Below are positions 52,838 through 61,939 of a DNA stretch of 64,000 nucleotides, piece by piece. Numbering within the stretch: position 1 is the first letter of the stretch; each line of letters starts with the position of its first letter. The stretch lies in the NCBI GenBank assembly GCA_016707705.1, contig JADJHD010000004.1:1-64000 (forward strand), in the 5' to 3' direction. This DNA is from Bacteroidales bacterium. GTDB taxonomy: Bacteria; Bacteroidota; Bacteroidia; Bacteroidales; UBA4417. The notes below the pieces were generated by a model, which was given only the letters and a program-made list of their open reading frames with translations, was not told the DNA's origin and did no database searches. The position numbers were made by a program, and so were the translations under genes.

Positions 52838-53704
52838 TCATTGCTTCAACTTCGGGGCTATCTTTTTGACCAGTCCCTGGAGAACTGTTCCCGGACCCAC
52901 TTCCACAAAAGTTGCGGCGCCGTCAGCAACCATATTCTGGGCAGTCTGAGTCCAGCGAACCGGTGAAGTCAGCTGGGATACAAGGTTTGCCTTAATCTGG
53001 GCAGGATCAGTGAATGGCTTTGCGTTAACGTTCTGGTATATCGGACAAACAGGTTGGTTGAAATGTGTGGCTTCTATGGCAGCAGCAAGTTCAACGCGTG
53101 CAGGTTCCATAAGGGGTGAATGGAATGCTCCTCCTACCTTGAGGGGTAGTGCCCTCTTTGCACCGGCTTCCTTAAGCTTTTCACAGGCTATTTCTATTCC
53201 CTTGAATGAACCGGAAATCACCAATTGTCCGGGACTATTATAATTAGCCGGAACTACAACTTCGTCAATTTCCCTTAGCACTTCTTCAACTTTGGCATCT
53301 TCAAGACCAAGGATAGCTGCCATGGTTGAAGGTTCAGCTTCGCATGCTTTTTGCATAGCCATTGCCCTGGCATATACCAAACGGAGACCGTCCTCAAATG
53401 ACAAAGCTTTATTGGCTACCAGCGCAGAGAATTCTCCAAGTGAATGTCCTGCAACCATATCAGGTTTGAAGGATTCGCCCAAAGTAGCGGCCAGAATAAC
53501 AGAATGGAGGAAAATTGCCGGCTGGGTAACCCTTGTCTGGCGAAGGTCCTCGTCAGTGCCTGCAAACATCAGGTCAGTAATGCGGAAACCCAGAATTTCA
53601 TTGGCTTTCTCAAACATTTCTTTAGCGATGGGGTGGTTCTCATAAAGGTCCTTACCCATTCCTACAAACTGGGCACCCTGCCCTGGGAATACATATGCTT
53701 TCAT
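52838..53704 (-). CDS. fabD: malonyl-CoA:ACP transacylase
   Basis: The 288-residue enzyme has AYVFPGQGAQFVGMGKDLYE, the nucleophile motif MVAGHSLGEFSALVA, and the arginine/histidine region LRLVYARAMAMQKACEAEP and KVGGAFHSPLMEPARVELAA. It moves malonate from CoA to acyl carrier protein at the start of fatty acid synthesis. It stands alone and is convergent with the aldo/keto reductase gene (20-bp gap). Confidence 0.95.
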   Translation of the reverse strand: MKAYVFPGQGAQFVGMGKDLYENHPIAKEMFEKANEILGFRITDLMFAGTDEDLRQTRVTQPAIFLHSVILAATLGESFKPDMVAGHSLGEFSALVANKALSFEDGLRLVYARAMAMQKACEAEPSTMAAILGLEDAKVEEVLREIDEVVVPANYNSPGQLVISGSFKGIEIACEKLKEAGAKRALPLKVGGAFHSPLMEPARVELAAAIEATHFNQPVCPIYQNVNAKPFTDPAQIKANLVSQLTSPVRWTQTAQNMVADGAATFVEVGPGTVLQGLVKKIAPKLKQ

Positions 53705-53934
53705 GTGGTAGTGCTTGGTTTATTTCGGCTGCAAAAATAATAAATCCCGCGAGATGTTGCCGGATGATGGTGTCTCAATGTTCGGGGTTCGAGATTCAGG
53801 GTTCAAAAGGGTAGATTCCTGCAAGTAGGAGTTGTTAGTTGGGTTTTGTGTTGATTGGAAGACTTGGGTGAACTCGGAAATTTGTGCCTTGGGTGTTGTT
53901 AGTTGTTAGTGGCTCAGGGGTTGAGATGTGGCAC

Positions 53935-54245
53935 TTTCCCTTTTGTCTTTTGTCCGCCAGCTGGCGGATTGTCTTTTCTCTTTATCCTTTTGTCTTTAGC
54001 CTTTTATCTTTTGTCTTTTGCCTTTTGTCTTTGTCCTTTTGTCTTTTGTCTTTTTCCGCCATCTAGCGGATTGCCTTTTCTCTTTATCCTTTTGTCTTTT
54101 GTCTTTTGCCTTTTATCTTTTGTCTTTGTCCTTTTGTCTTTAGCCTTTTATCTTTTGTCTTTGTCCTTTTGTCTTTAGCCTTTTATCTTTTGTCTTTGTC
54201 CTTTTGTCTTTAGCCTTTTGTCTTTTGTCTTTGTCCTTAGAGTTG
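53935..54245. repeat. pyrimidine-rich degenerate tandem tract with REP-like palindromes
   Basis: About 300 bp of C/T/G-only repeats of the kind TTTTGTCTTTTGTCTTTGTC occupy the gap between fabD and the BI-1 gene. Two palindromic units interrupt it: TCCGCCAGCTGGCGGA at 53953-53968 and TCCGCCATCTAGCGGA at 54055-54070. The strong strand asymmetry suggests slipped-strand expansion. The flanks, 53705-53934 and 54246-54528, hold no gene. Confidence 0.75.
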
Positions 54246-54528
54246 ATTGTTTGCACTCGGTTTGTCTAACGATGGTCAGGCAATGGTCATTCGATAGTCA
54301 TTCAATAGTTATGCAAAATTCACACAATTGTTATATGAAGAATCAGCGAAAATCAATCTGAAGCCAGCGAATCCGCGTAAATCGGCGAGAAACCTTTCGT
54401 CTTTTGCACTTTTTACCATTTCCTTCTGTCTTTTGTCATTTGCCTTTTTCTCAACAGACTGAGGGCATGGATTGATTTTGATAGCGTAAATGAATGTTAA
54501 TAAAGAATTGAATGTCTTATTTGGGGGC

Positions 54529-54554
54529 AAAAAAAAAGCCGGACGAGCCGGCTT
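54529..54554 (-). terminator. rho-independent terminator of the BI-1 family gene
   Basis: On the - strand AAGCCGGCTCGTCCGGCTT is a perfect stem followed by a run of T residues. It begins 22 bp past the stop of the 54576 gene, so it should end that transcript. Confidence 0.85.
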
Positions 54555-54575
54555 GGATTAAAATATCATTTAAGA

Positions 54576-55298
54576 TTAGTTCCTTTTGCCCAGGAAACGG
54601 AGCAGGAAGAGGAACAGGTTAATGAAATCAAGGTAAAGTGAAAGAGCACCCATGATGGCATACTTGCGGGTTGATTCCTGTCCGGCAATCATTTCGCTTC
54701 CCAGATTCTTGAGTTTCTGAACATCATATGCTGTGAGTCCGGTGAAAACAAGAACGCCGATGAACGAAATGATATACTGCATTGAATCACTCTTCAGGAA
54801 GAAATTGATCAGGCTGGCGATAATAATTCCAACCAGTCCCATCATCATAATGCTTCCGAACTTGGTAAGGTCAGTCTTGGTAGTATATCCGGCAACAGCC
54901 ATCACTCCAAAGGTGAGTGAGGTAACGCCAAAGGTTACTGCTATAGATCCAATGCTATAAACCAGGAAGATGAAGCTTAAACTTACACCAACCAGGAATG
55001 CGTACACTATAAAAAGAAGGGACAGGGCAGTAGGACTGAGTTTCTGGAAACGGAACGACATAAGCATTACAAATCCCAGGGGTGCCAGCATAACAATCCA
55101 TCCAAAAATGGAGAGTCCGGTTTCGGTAACCAACAGACTCAGGAATGCCGGAGACTGAGCAACCAGGAATGCGGTTACGGCTGTGAGAGCCAGGGCAATG
55201 AACATCCATGTAAAAACCCCGCTCATAAAAGTGCGTACCATGCTCTGATCGCGTACGGTCACATCGGGAAGGGTGTTGTATTGATTTTCGTTATACAT
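54576..55298 (-). CDS. Bax inhibitor-1/YccA family membrane protein
   Basis: ATG 55298 (MYNENQYNTLPDVTV) gives 240 residues with seven membrane helices. The first is FMSGVFTWMFIALALTAVTA, and the BI-1 signature with Asp residues is FIGVLVFTGLTAYDVQKLKN, then LSLYLDFINLFLFLLRFLG. These proteins act as pH-sensitive calcium leak channels or stress protectors in bacteria. A terminator follows. Confidence 0.92.
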   Translation of the reverse strand: MYNENQYNTLPDVTVRDQSMVRTFMSGVFTWMFIALALTAVTAFLVAQSPAFLSLLVTETGLSIFGWIVMLAPLGFVMLMSFRFQKLSPTALSLLFIVYAFLVGVSLSFIFLVYSIGSIAVTFGVTSLTFGVMAVAGYTTKTDLTKFGSIMMMGLVGIIIASLINFFLKSDSMQYIISFIGVLVFTGLTAYDVQKLKNLGSEMIAGQESTRKYAIMGALSLYLDFINLFLFLLRFLGKRN

Positions 55299-55355
55299 GC
55301 TTATTGATTTATTGGTTCGCTGCAAAATTAATGATTATTCTCTTCAAAATTTGGC

Positions 55356-56033
55356 TTAGTGCAGTCTTGAGCCTATCAGGTGAATGAATTCAGCACGAGT
55401 CTTGTCAACCAGAAATGCCCCCGTAAAGTCGGAGGTGGTGGTCACAGAATTCTGCTTCTGTATTCCCCTCATGCTCATGCACATATGCTGAGCTTCGATT
55501 ACTACTGCAACACCAAGTGGTTTCAATGTATTGTAAATGCAATCCTTGATCTGGGTAGTCAGCCTTTCCTGCACCTGCAACCTGCGGGCGAAGGCATCCA
55601 CAACCCTGGGAATTTTGCTAAGGCCTACAATATGCCCGTTCGGGATATAGGCAACATGTGCCTTTCCGAAGAATGGAATCATATGGTGCTCACACATCGA
55701 ATAAAGCTCAATATCCTTCACAATAACCATCTGCTTGTAGTCTTCGCTGAACATTGCTGATCTCAGGATTTCCTCCGGATCAAGGTCGTAACCATGGGTA
55801 AGGTACTGCATGGCTTTGGCTACCCTTTCCGGGGTTTTCTGCAAGCCTTCCCTATCAGGGTTTTCACCGATCAGTTTCAGGATTTCCTTGTAATGAACTG
55901 CAAGTTCATCAATGGTTTTTATATTGTACAGATCTCTCTTTTCATATCCGTCCTGCCTTGGGTAGTCATCCATCATATTTTCAATCATCATGTCTTTTAC
56001 TATTTCACTGCTCATGAGGTAGTTTTTTTGCAA
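55356..56033 (-). CDS. folE: GTP cyclohydrolase I
   Basis: The 225-residue enzyme (ATG at 56033, or the internal ATG at 56015) has EGLQKTPERVAKAMQYLTHG and the zinc site in IELYSMCEHHMIPFFGKAHV. Further motifs are GLSKIPRVVDAFARRLQVQE and QHMCMSMRGIQKQNSVTTTS. It converts GTP to dihydroneopterin triphosphate for folate and, with the neighbouring QueD, for queuosine precursor synthesis. It lies 82 bp after queD on the same strand. Confidence 0.96.
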   Translation of the reverse strand: MQKNYLMSSEIVKDMMIENMMDDYPRQDGYEKRDLYNIKTIDELAVHYKEILKLIGENPDREGLQKTPERVAKAMQYLTHGYDLDPEEILRSAMFSEDYKQMVIVKDIELYSMCEHHMIPFFGKAHVAYIPNGHIVGLSKIPRVVDAFARRLQVQERLTTQIKDCIYNTLKPLGVAVVIEAQHMCMSMRGIQKQNSVTTTSDFTGAFLVDKTRAEFIHLIGSRLH

Positions 56034-56115
56034 TTGTTGGCTATTGATTCAGTAAAATTTTTGTCTGTGTCAATAGCTGAATTCGTTTGATTTCTTGTTC
56101 AGAAAGGAGTTAAAG

Positions 56116-56532
56116 CTATTCCTCTCCCAGGTATTCAACAAAATTATTTTCGGTTTCATATAACTGCACTTTAAAAAGTGCTGCCCCTAATTGGTCAATT
56201 GGAGTTTTCAATTCATTCCATATTCCGATTGCCAGATTCTCAGTCGAGGCAAGCTTTCCCTTCATGAAATCCACCTCCACATTTATGTTTCGATGGTCAA
56301 GCTTCTCTATCACAAATTGATTGATGATTTCGCTGAGGTCCTTGAGATTAACCAGAAAACCGGTTGCCGGATCAACTTCACCCTTAACAGTCACGAAAAG
56401 GGTGTAATTATGTCCATGCCAGTTGGGATTGGAGCATTTACCGAAAACCTCAAGATTGCGGGAATCAGAGTAATCCTCCCTGAACAGTCGGTGTGCTGCA
56501 TTGAATCTCTCCCTGCGGGTGATATAAATCAT
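56116..56532 (-). CDS. queD: 6-carboxytetrahydropterin synthase
   Basis: The 138-residue PTPS-fold enzyme has zinc ligands in ERFNAAHRL and NPNWHGHNYTL with the nearby catalytic Cys in FGKCSNPNW. The C-terminal EYLG motif follows LYETENNFVEYL. It uses the FolE product to make 6-carboxy-tetrahydropterin for queuosine, matching its place just upstream of folE. A biopterin-type PTPS role is the alternative. Confidence 0.92.
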   Translation of the reverse strand: MIYITRRERFNAAHRLFREDYSDSRNLEVFGKCSNPNWHGHNYTLFVTVKGEVDPATGFLVNLKDLSEIINQFVIEKLDHRNINVEVDFMKGKLASTENLAIGIWNELKTPIDQLGAALFKVQLYETENNFVEYLGEE

Positions 56533-56664
56533 GCTGATCTGGTTGAATATTGAAAAACTTGTGAATTTGAAGGTATGTTTAATCTTCAGCTTTGTTCATT
56601 AAACAAGCGGAAGGGCTTTTGGTTTGAGCAACTGCTTAATTTTCCAGCAGTATGCCCCCATGTC

Positions 56665-57045
56665 CTACCTGACCTTATTGAATTTTAGTAAAGCAGTAAT
56701 TTCAAGTAATGTATACGCCAGATATAAAACAAACATGGTAATTACAAAGCGTATTGCATCAGACTTGTGCAGGTAAACATATACAGCCACAACTGTCAGC
56801 ATCACGAGCAATTTGATGACTGTAGCAGCCATAAAGGTGTTGGTGAACTTGTTGAATTTGCCTTTGCTGGCATTAATCAGCAAATAGTAGATCAGGAAGG
56901 TGCTGATAATAAAGAAGCTGAGAAGCCATGGCAGAGCTGGCGTAATCATATGAGGAGCCAGAGTATTCACTGCAAAAGCGATAATTACCAATGCAAGGCT
57001 GAGAATTGCCAGGTTTATGGAAAACCTGAATAATGAAGATTTCAT
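56665..57045 (-). CDS. four-helix membrane protein next to AtpI
   Basis: The 126-residue protein has four predicted helices (LAILSLALVIIAFAVNTL, ALPWLLSFFIISTFLIYYLL, FMAATVIKLLVMLTVVAVYV and FVITMFVLYLAYTLLEI). A protein of this size and shape typically sits between AtpI/AtpZ and AtpB in Bacteroidota ATP synthase loci. Here atpB does not follow; queD does. It starts 6 bp after the AtpI-like gene. Confidence 0.6.
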   Translation of the reverse strand: MKSSLFRFSINLAILSLALVIIAFAVNTLAPHMITPALPWLLSFFIISTFLIYYLLINASKGKFNKFTNTFMAATVIKLLVMLTVVAVYVYLHKSDAIRFVITMFVLYLAYTLLEITALLKFNKVR

Positions 57046-57051
57046 GGAATT

Positions 57052-57297
57052 TTATTTGCGGATCAGGTCCTTGATGGCTGAATAGATTGCAATTGCAACC
57101 GAAAGAATTGAGAGTATCAGTGTAAAGACTGGAAACCTGAGTTGCAGCCATTGATCGAGTTTTAGCCCTCCAAAGACACCGACACCAATTATAGCAAACA
57201 TCTGGAATGCCAGATTCGTGTATCTGGCATAGCCATTGAAGGGTTTCCCTTTATCTTCAGGCGCTGATTGATTCGGCCTGGTAGCTGATTTTTTCAT
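57052..57297 (-). CDS. AtpI/AtpZ-like ATP synthase accessory protein
   Basis: The 81-residue protein has two helices (FQMFAIIGVGVFGGLKLDQW and FTLILSILSVAIAIYSAIK) and the YTNLAFQM..GVFGGLKLDQWL pattern of AtpI/AtpZ proteins. These aid Mg or Ca uptake and c-ring assembly of the F-type ATPase. It begins inside the end of the bactofilin gene (41-bp overlap). The ATPase genes themselves are not nearby. Confidence 0.75.
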   Translation of the reverse strand: MKKSATRPNQSAPEDKGKPFNGYARYTNLAFQMFAIIGVGVFGGLKLDQWLQLRFPVFTLILSILSVAIAIYSAIKDLIRK

Positions 57298-57649
57298 TTA
57301 CCGCTTCATGGTTACCCATTGTACAGGCTCCTGTAAATATGGCTCCTGGCTCAATAGCAAGCTTATTGGTGAGAATGTCACCACTGACTACAGCACTGGC
57401 TTTTAAACTCAGTAATTCATAAACGGTTAGATGGGCTTTAACTTCTCCTGAAATGTCGGCATTCTGGCATATGATCTCGCCTTCAACCCTGCCGGTAGAG
57501 CCTACGACCACCTTGCCACTTGATCGTATTGTTCCCTTTAAAGTACCGTCAATTCGAAAATCACCATTCGACTGGATATCTCCGGTAATATCAGTTCCAC
57601 TTCCAATCAGATTCACAGAGGGGGTTTCAGGCATAGTAGTTTTGGACAT
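57257..57649 (-). CDS. bactofilin (polymer-forming cytoskeletal protein)
   Basis: The 130-residue protein has the bactofilin repeat: IGSGTDITGDIQSNGDFRID, GTLKGTIRSSGKVVVGSTGR, EGEIICQNADISGEVKAHLT and SGDILTNKLAIEPGAIFTG. These assemble into membrane-associated filaments that organise cell shape and wall enzymes. Its 3' end overlaps the AtpI-like gene. The 259 bp upstream to SprE contain an imperfect hairpin near 57806-57837 but no gene. Confidence 0.92.
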   Translation of the reverse strand: MSKTTMPETPSVNLIGSGTDITGDIQSNGDFRIDGTLKGTIRSSGKVVVGSTGRVEGEIICQNADISGEVKAHLTVYELLSLKASAVVSGDILTNKLAIEPGAIFTGACTMGNHEAVNEKISYQAESISA

Positions 57650-57908
57650 AAGCTCCCGTTTTCTAGTTCAAGTATTCTGAATCGCAATGCATAACCCTGA
57701 TATTGCAGATCAAGTTATCTCGTTGCTGGTATCTGTCGGGTTTCGCAAAATGAAATAACAACGATATAAAGCAAAAATACGGCTTAATCTATGAAAATTA
57801 CAACTTCCCCTCAGGAATTTTTATTCCCTGAAGGGTGCAATTCTCATAAAGTAAGTATTAATGCTGACACAGCATTACGATGAACCCACCAATCCTGAAT
57901 CCTCAGAA

Positions 57909-60629
57909 TTATTTTATGTAGTTTTTCTTGAAGAAGCGGATATACCCGTCGTATTTCTTTTCACGATAGAAAATGGGGTAGTTCTCCATTGAGATGACGA
58001 AATGCTTGAATTCCCCTTCTTTCAGCGGAGCCATTACATAATCGTCGGTACTGATGAAATTGAAGAAATTCATTGCAGATTGTCCGTTCCTGAAACTGCT
58101 AATTGTTATCATCTGCCAGCCTCCGTCCAACAGGATTGCATTCACCGACAGGTTATCATTCCTGAAGTTCTTGGAGATAAAATCGGAGATGCGAATCTTG
58201 GTTGCACTCACATTTACAAACTGCTCATTGAGCATCATTATGTAGAAATGAGTAACGGAAGGATTGTATTTGTATACCAATGGAACGGCAGAGTCATTGT
58301 CGGCTGTAATTGGTGAAATAGCGCTGCCTGCAGCACCGGGATCCTTTGATGGATCAGTGCTTCCAGCTTGTGCAACAGTTGCAGACTGCCCCTTTCCATA
58401 CTTGCGGATGAGATCCTGTGCCAATGGGGTTACAGTGCTCGTCGGGTAGGTTTTCACCAGCTGACTAAGCATCACGGTCATGGTATCGGCATTCTCAAGT
58501 TTGCCAAGTGACAGAGCCCTCAGGTATTCAAACTTGGGAAGAAGTTCCTTTTCCTTGTATGTTGAAATGGCTTCATTGCTGTAAAGCAGAACCATTCTGT
58601 ACTGTCCGCGGTTAAAGGCGGTGTAGGTCTCTTCATACAGCGTATTAACCCTGTTTTTCTTCGCCAGCAGTTCCTTGTTATAATCGGGATTCTCAATTAT
58701 TCTTGCATAATCACTATCGGCGAAGCCGGAAAGTATCTTAGCCTTGTAGTTATTTACAAGATTTTCATCCGGTATATCCTTACCCATCAGGTAGAGTTGG
58801 AAGTAAACTCGCAATGCATTACTGTTGTCGGGGAATCTGCTCAGTAGCTCTTCAAAAGAGGCAACTGATTTTGGAATATCCTTCAAACCGTCCTTATAAA
58901 TATATCCCAGGTTCAGCAAGGCATCAGCAATCTTTTTATTGGAAGCTTCAATGGCTTCAGGTGATTTTGGAATAAGCTGCATGTAGGACTTTGGATCTTT
59001 CGGGTCAATTGCCACAGCACCCTTTACACCACCAGTGCCTACAGAGTCGCCTGCAGCACCTGCAGTCCCATCCTCTTCATCTGCTGAAAATGTAACTACT
59101 GCCCGTTTGTTTGAGAGTCTCCAGTTGTCCTCAAGCTTTCGCCGGCCCCATTTTCTCATAAATTCTGAATACCCCATACTTATGGCTGAAGGGTTGTTGA
59201 AGTACCAGCCTCCACCGCCTCCTGTGATATCCATGTTTCGTTCTCCAGCCCTCATGTTCTGATTACTCATGGCCATGGCAATGTCAAGTTGCTGTTGTTG
59301 TTCAGCTTCAACGCGTTCACGTTCCTTTCGGTTGTATTCATCCACCAGCTTTTGAATCATAGCCGCAAGCTCAGCTTCCGGCAACCTTCCGAGTTTCTGC
59401 ATACTATCTTCATATTGCACAACCCTCAGGTTGATAACCAGATCGGATAGAGTCTGGGTGCGGGTGCTGATCAGATCATAATTGGGATAATCAGTGGGCA
59501 TCGACTGTAAAGTGGTATCATAGTAGGCACTTGCATCCTCATAAAGTTCCCTTTTAAAGCATAATTCTGCCATTTGCAATGAGGAAGTGGTCTTCTGGAA
59601 GTCATTGGTGCTGCTGTTGGCAACTGAAAGCCTCAGATATTGCATGGTGAGGGTATCGTTCTTGTCCAGCGACGAAAGTTCAGCCAATGCATAGTAAACC
59701 TGATCGAGGAAGTCCTTGTTTTTGGCATCCTTTGCCATGCGCTTCAACTGCTTTTCAAGGTCGCCCTTGTTTCCCGACTTAATATCAAAAGCCTTGGCCA
59801 TATTGATTCTGGCATTGAAAGCCATTTCAAATGAGGAGGGGCCTTTGGTGACCTTTGTATAGTATTCAGTAGCAGCAGCAAAATTCTTCTCCTGCTGACT
59901 TATCTGGGCCAGTATATAGTAGATCCGCATTTTAAGCTTGCGGTCAGCAGTCATCGTCAGCCCCTGAAGGAGATTGGTCTTTGCAAGATTAAAATTTCCA
60001 TTCAGGATGTAGAAATCTGCATAGATAAGCGGAATTTCACGCTTGATGGAGAAGGGAACCCTGTTCTTAGCCATGATGGCATCAAACTCTTCGATCTGGG
60101 TAACTACTTCATCATATTTCTTTTGTTGCAGACTGGTCCTGATAAGCCATAACCTTGCCTGGTATTCGGCAGGATGATCGGCATACTGTTTTGTGATGAA
60201 TTCAAAGGTGCGCCTGGCAGAAACATAATCCTGCTTGTAAAATTGAGCCTTACCAATAAGCATGTAGCAATCATCGACCCAGCGGTTGTATTCAACTTTT
60301 TTGAAGAACAGAGAGTGCTTCTGAACTGCAAGGCCTGATTTTTCAATTGCCCTGTCCATCGCTGATGAAATCTTTCTCGACTCTTCAAGTGTACCGTAAT
60401 TGTGTACAAGTAAAATCTTGTTATAGTTATCCCTCAACTGCTTATTGAGGTCAGCTACACCGCTTTTGAAACTTTCATTGGCATTCCAGTATATATTGTA
60501 ATGGGTTGTCAGGTTATGATAAACCCTGCGTGTGAAGGTGTTTTTCTTGGTTGAACAGGCAATAACAAAAAGCATTATTGCCGGCAGTGCCAGAAAGAAG
60601 AATGATGACGAATTGAATCGCAGTTTCAA
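57909..60629 (-). CDS. sprE: SprE/PorW-type T9SS lipoprotein with TPR repeats
   Basis: The 906-residue lipoprotein (lipobox FVIAC, then STKKNTF) starts the mature part with TRRVYHNLTTHYNIYWNANE. This conserved opening is found in SprE of gliding Bacteroidota and PorW of Porphyromonas. TPR-like helices follow through about residue 720 (KAQFYKQDYVSARRTFEFI and others), then a low-complexity Gly/Ser/Asp part and a C-terminal domain (MMLNEQFVNVSATKIRISDF). In those bacteria it is needed for T9SS secretion and gliding, which fits the T9SS-tailed proteins encoded at 7614-23295. Confidence 0.88.
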   Translation of the reverse strand: MKLRFNSSSFFFLALPAIMLFVIACSTKKNTFTRRVYHNLTTHYNIYWNANESFKSGVADLNKQLRDNYNKILLVHNYGTLEESRKISSAMDRAIEKSGLAVQKHSLFFKKVEYNRWVDDCYMLIGKAQFYKQDYVSARRTFEFITKQYADHPAEYQARLWLIRTSLQQKKYDEVVTQIEEFDAIMAKNRVPFSIKREIPLIYADFYILNGNFNLAKTNLLQGLTMTADRKLKMRIYYILAQISQQEKNFAAATEYYTKVTKGPSSFEMAFNARINMAKAFDIKSGNKGDLEKQLKRMAKDAKNKDFLDQVYYALAELSSLDKNDTLTMQYLRLSVANSSTNDFQKTTSSLQMAELCFKRELYEDASAYYDTTLQSMPTDYPNYDLISTRTQTLSDLVINLRVVQYEDSMQKLGRLPEAELAAMIQKLVDEYNRKERERVEAEQQQQLDIAMAMSNQNMRAGERNMDITGGGGGWYFNNPSAISMGYSEFMRKWGRRKLEDNWRLSNKRAVVTFSADEEDGTAGAAGDSVGTGGVKGAVAIDPKDPKSYMQLIPKSPEAIEASNKKIADALLNLGYIYKDGLKDIPKSVASFEELLSRFPDNSNALRVYFQLYLMGKDIPDENLVNNYKAKILSGFADSDYARIIENPDYNKELLAKKNRVNTLYEETYTAFNRGQYRMVLLYSNEAISTYKEKELLPKFEYLRALSLGKLENADTMTVMLSQLVKTYPTSTVTPLAQDLIRKYGKGQSATVAQAGSTDPSKDPGAAGSAISPITADNDSAVPLVYKYNPSVTHFYIMMLNEQFVNVSATKIRISDFISKNFRNDNLSVNAILLDGGWQMITISSFRNGQSAMNFFNFISTDDYVMAPLKEGEFKHFVISMENYPIFYREKKYDGYIRFFKKNYIK

Positions 60630-60933
60630 AGGCGGTTGGTTTAATCTTGAATAATTGCAGTAGAGCCAGTAAGATAACTCAAAGTGTGCAAAAATATTTT
60701 ATTTTTTCCAAAGTGTTGCCATCTATATTTCTGCCTGACAATAATCTTTCACAGAAGCACATGGAATTTAGGCAATATGAATGAATAAGCATCCGTTTTT
60801 CTCTGAAAATCTAATTCAAATGCTTGTTTCGTTAATTAATCCTAAATGATTCCGATTGTAATCATTTGGTTTCTCTGCATTGACCTGCTTTTTTCAGATA
60901 TTTGCATTAATTAAGAAATGCTTGGGTCCCGAT

Positions 60934-61830
60934 ATGAGCCGATTTAAAATTGAAGGTGAAAAGGTCTGGCAGCTGCTTCTGCAGCGCTTAAGGGATAAGT
61001 ACAGGCTGGTTATTCTGAATGAGGAGAGCTTTGAGGAGCGGCTTTCATTCAGGCTTTCACGGCTCAATGTGTTTGTAGTTATCGGACTCATGTCGATCGT
61101 GCTGGTACTGATTACTACCTATATTATCGCATTTACACCCCTCAAGGAATATATCCCCGGTTATACTGATGTTACCATGCAGCGCAGAATCTACGAATTG
61201 CAGCTGCGGGCCGACAGTGTTCAAAGGGTTCTCAATTCTAATGAATCATACCTGAATGACCTGCGCAAGGTACTTGGTGGTGAAGACCTGACTGCAAAAA
61301 GGGAATTGCCTGTGGATACCACAAATGTCAAGGACTATAAAAATATTAGCGATAAAAGATCCAAAGCTGACTCTATGATGCGTGCCGACTATGAGAACAG
61401 AAGCCGGTACAATCTTTTCCGCTCTGAAGGCAACGTTCAGGGACAATCAACACAAGTGCGCAATTTGTTTTTCTACTCTCCGCTCAAGGGGATTATTACC
61501 AGCAAGTATGATGCACAGTCTGCCCATTACGGAATAGATATCGTAGCAGGAAAGGATGATGCGATTAAGGCCATTCAGGATGGAACCGTGATTTTTGCCG
61601 GCTGGACGGTTGAAACGGGATATGTGATTGCCTTGCAGCATCCCGGGAACATAGTTTCAGTTTACAAGCACAATTCCGTCCTCCTTAAGAAACAGGGAAG
61701 CATTGTCAGGGCGGGTGAAAGCATTGCCATTATCGGAGAATCCGGAGAACTCAGCACAGGTCCCCATCTTCACCTTGAGATCTGGATCAATGGAAATCCT
61801 GTTAACCCAATGGATTATATAGTTTTCTAA
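60934..61830 (+). CDS. M23 family metallopeptidase
   Basis: ATG 60934 gives 298 residues. It has a cytoplasmic N-terminal stretch, one membrane helix (VFVVIGLMSIVLVLITTYII), a periplasmic coiled stretch, and the LytM/M23 domain with zinc ligands in AHYGIDIVAGKDDAI (H...D) and STGPHLHLEIWINGNPVNP (HxH). It should cut peptidoglycan cross-links, or regulate another hydrolase, at the inner-membrane face. It is transcribed divergently from SprE across a 304-bp gap without a gene. Confidence 0.88.
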   Translation: MSRFKIEGEKVWQLLLQRLRDKYRLVILNEESFEERLSFRLSRLNVFVVIGLMSIVLVLITTYIIAFTPLKEYIPGYTDVTMQRRIYELQLRADSVQRVLNSNESYLNDLRKVLGGEDLTAKRELPVDTTNVKDYKNISDKRSKADSMMRADYENRSRYNLFRSEGNVQGQSTQVRNLFFYSPLKGIITSKYDAQSAHYGIDIVAGKDDAIKAIQDGTVIFAGWTVETGYVIALQHPGNIVSVYKHNSVLLKKQGSIVRAGESIAIIGESGELSTGPHLHLEIWINGNPVNPMDYIVF

Positions 61831-61939
61831 GTAAAGAGTTTCCTGTATACTTCTTCTATGAAATTAAAGCTGCTTGTTGCATCAACTCACTCACTGACTT
61901 AGCTTATAAATTGAATCTGAACATATTAATACCTGAATT

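Noticed and set aside
53935..54245. CRISPR array
   Set aside because: The repeats are degenerate, low-complexity and without unique spacers, and no cas genes are nearby.
57806..57837. Hairpin between SprE and bactofilin as a terminator
   Set aside because: The stem has a bulge and no T-run follows on the - strand.
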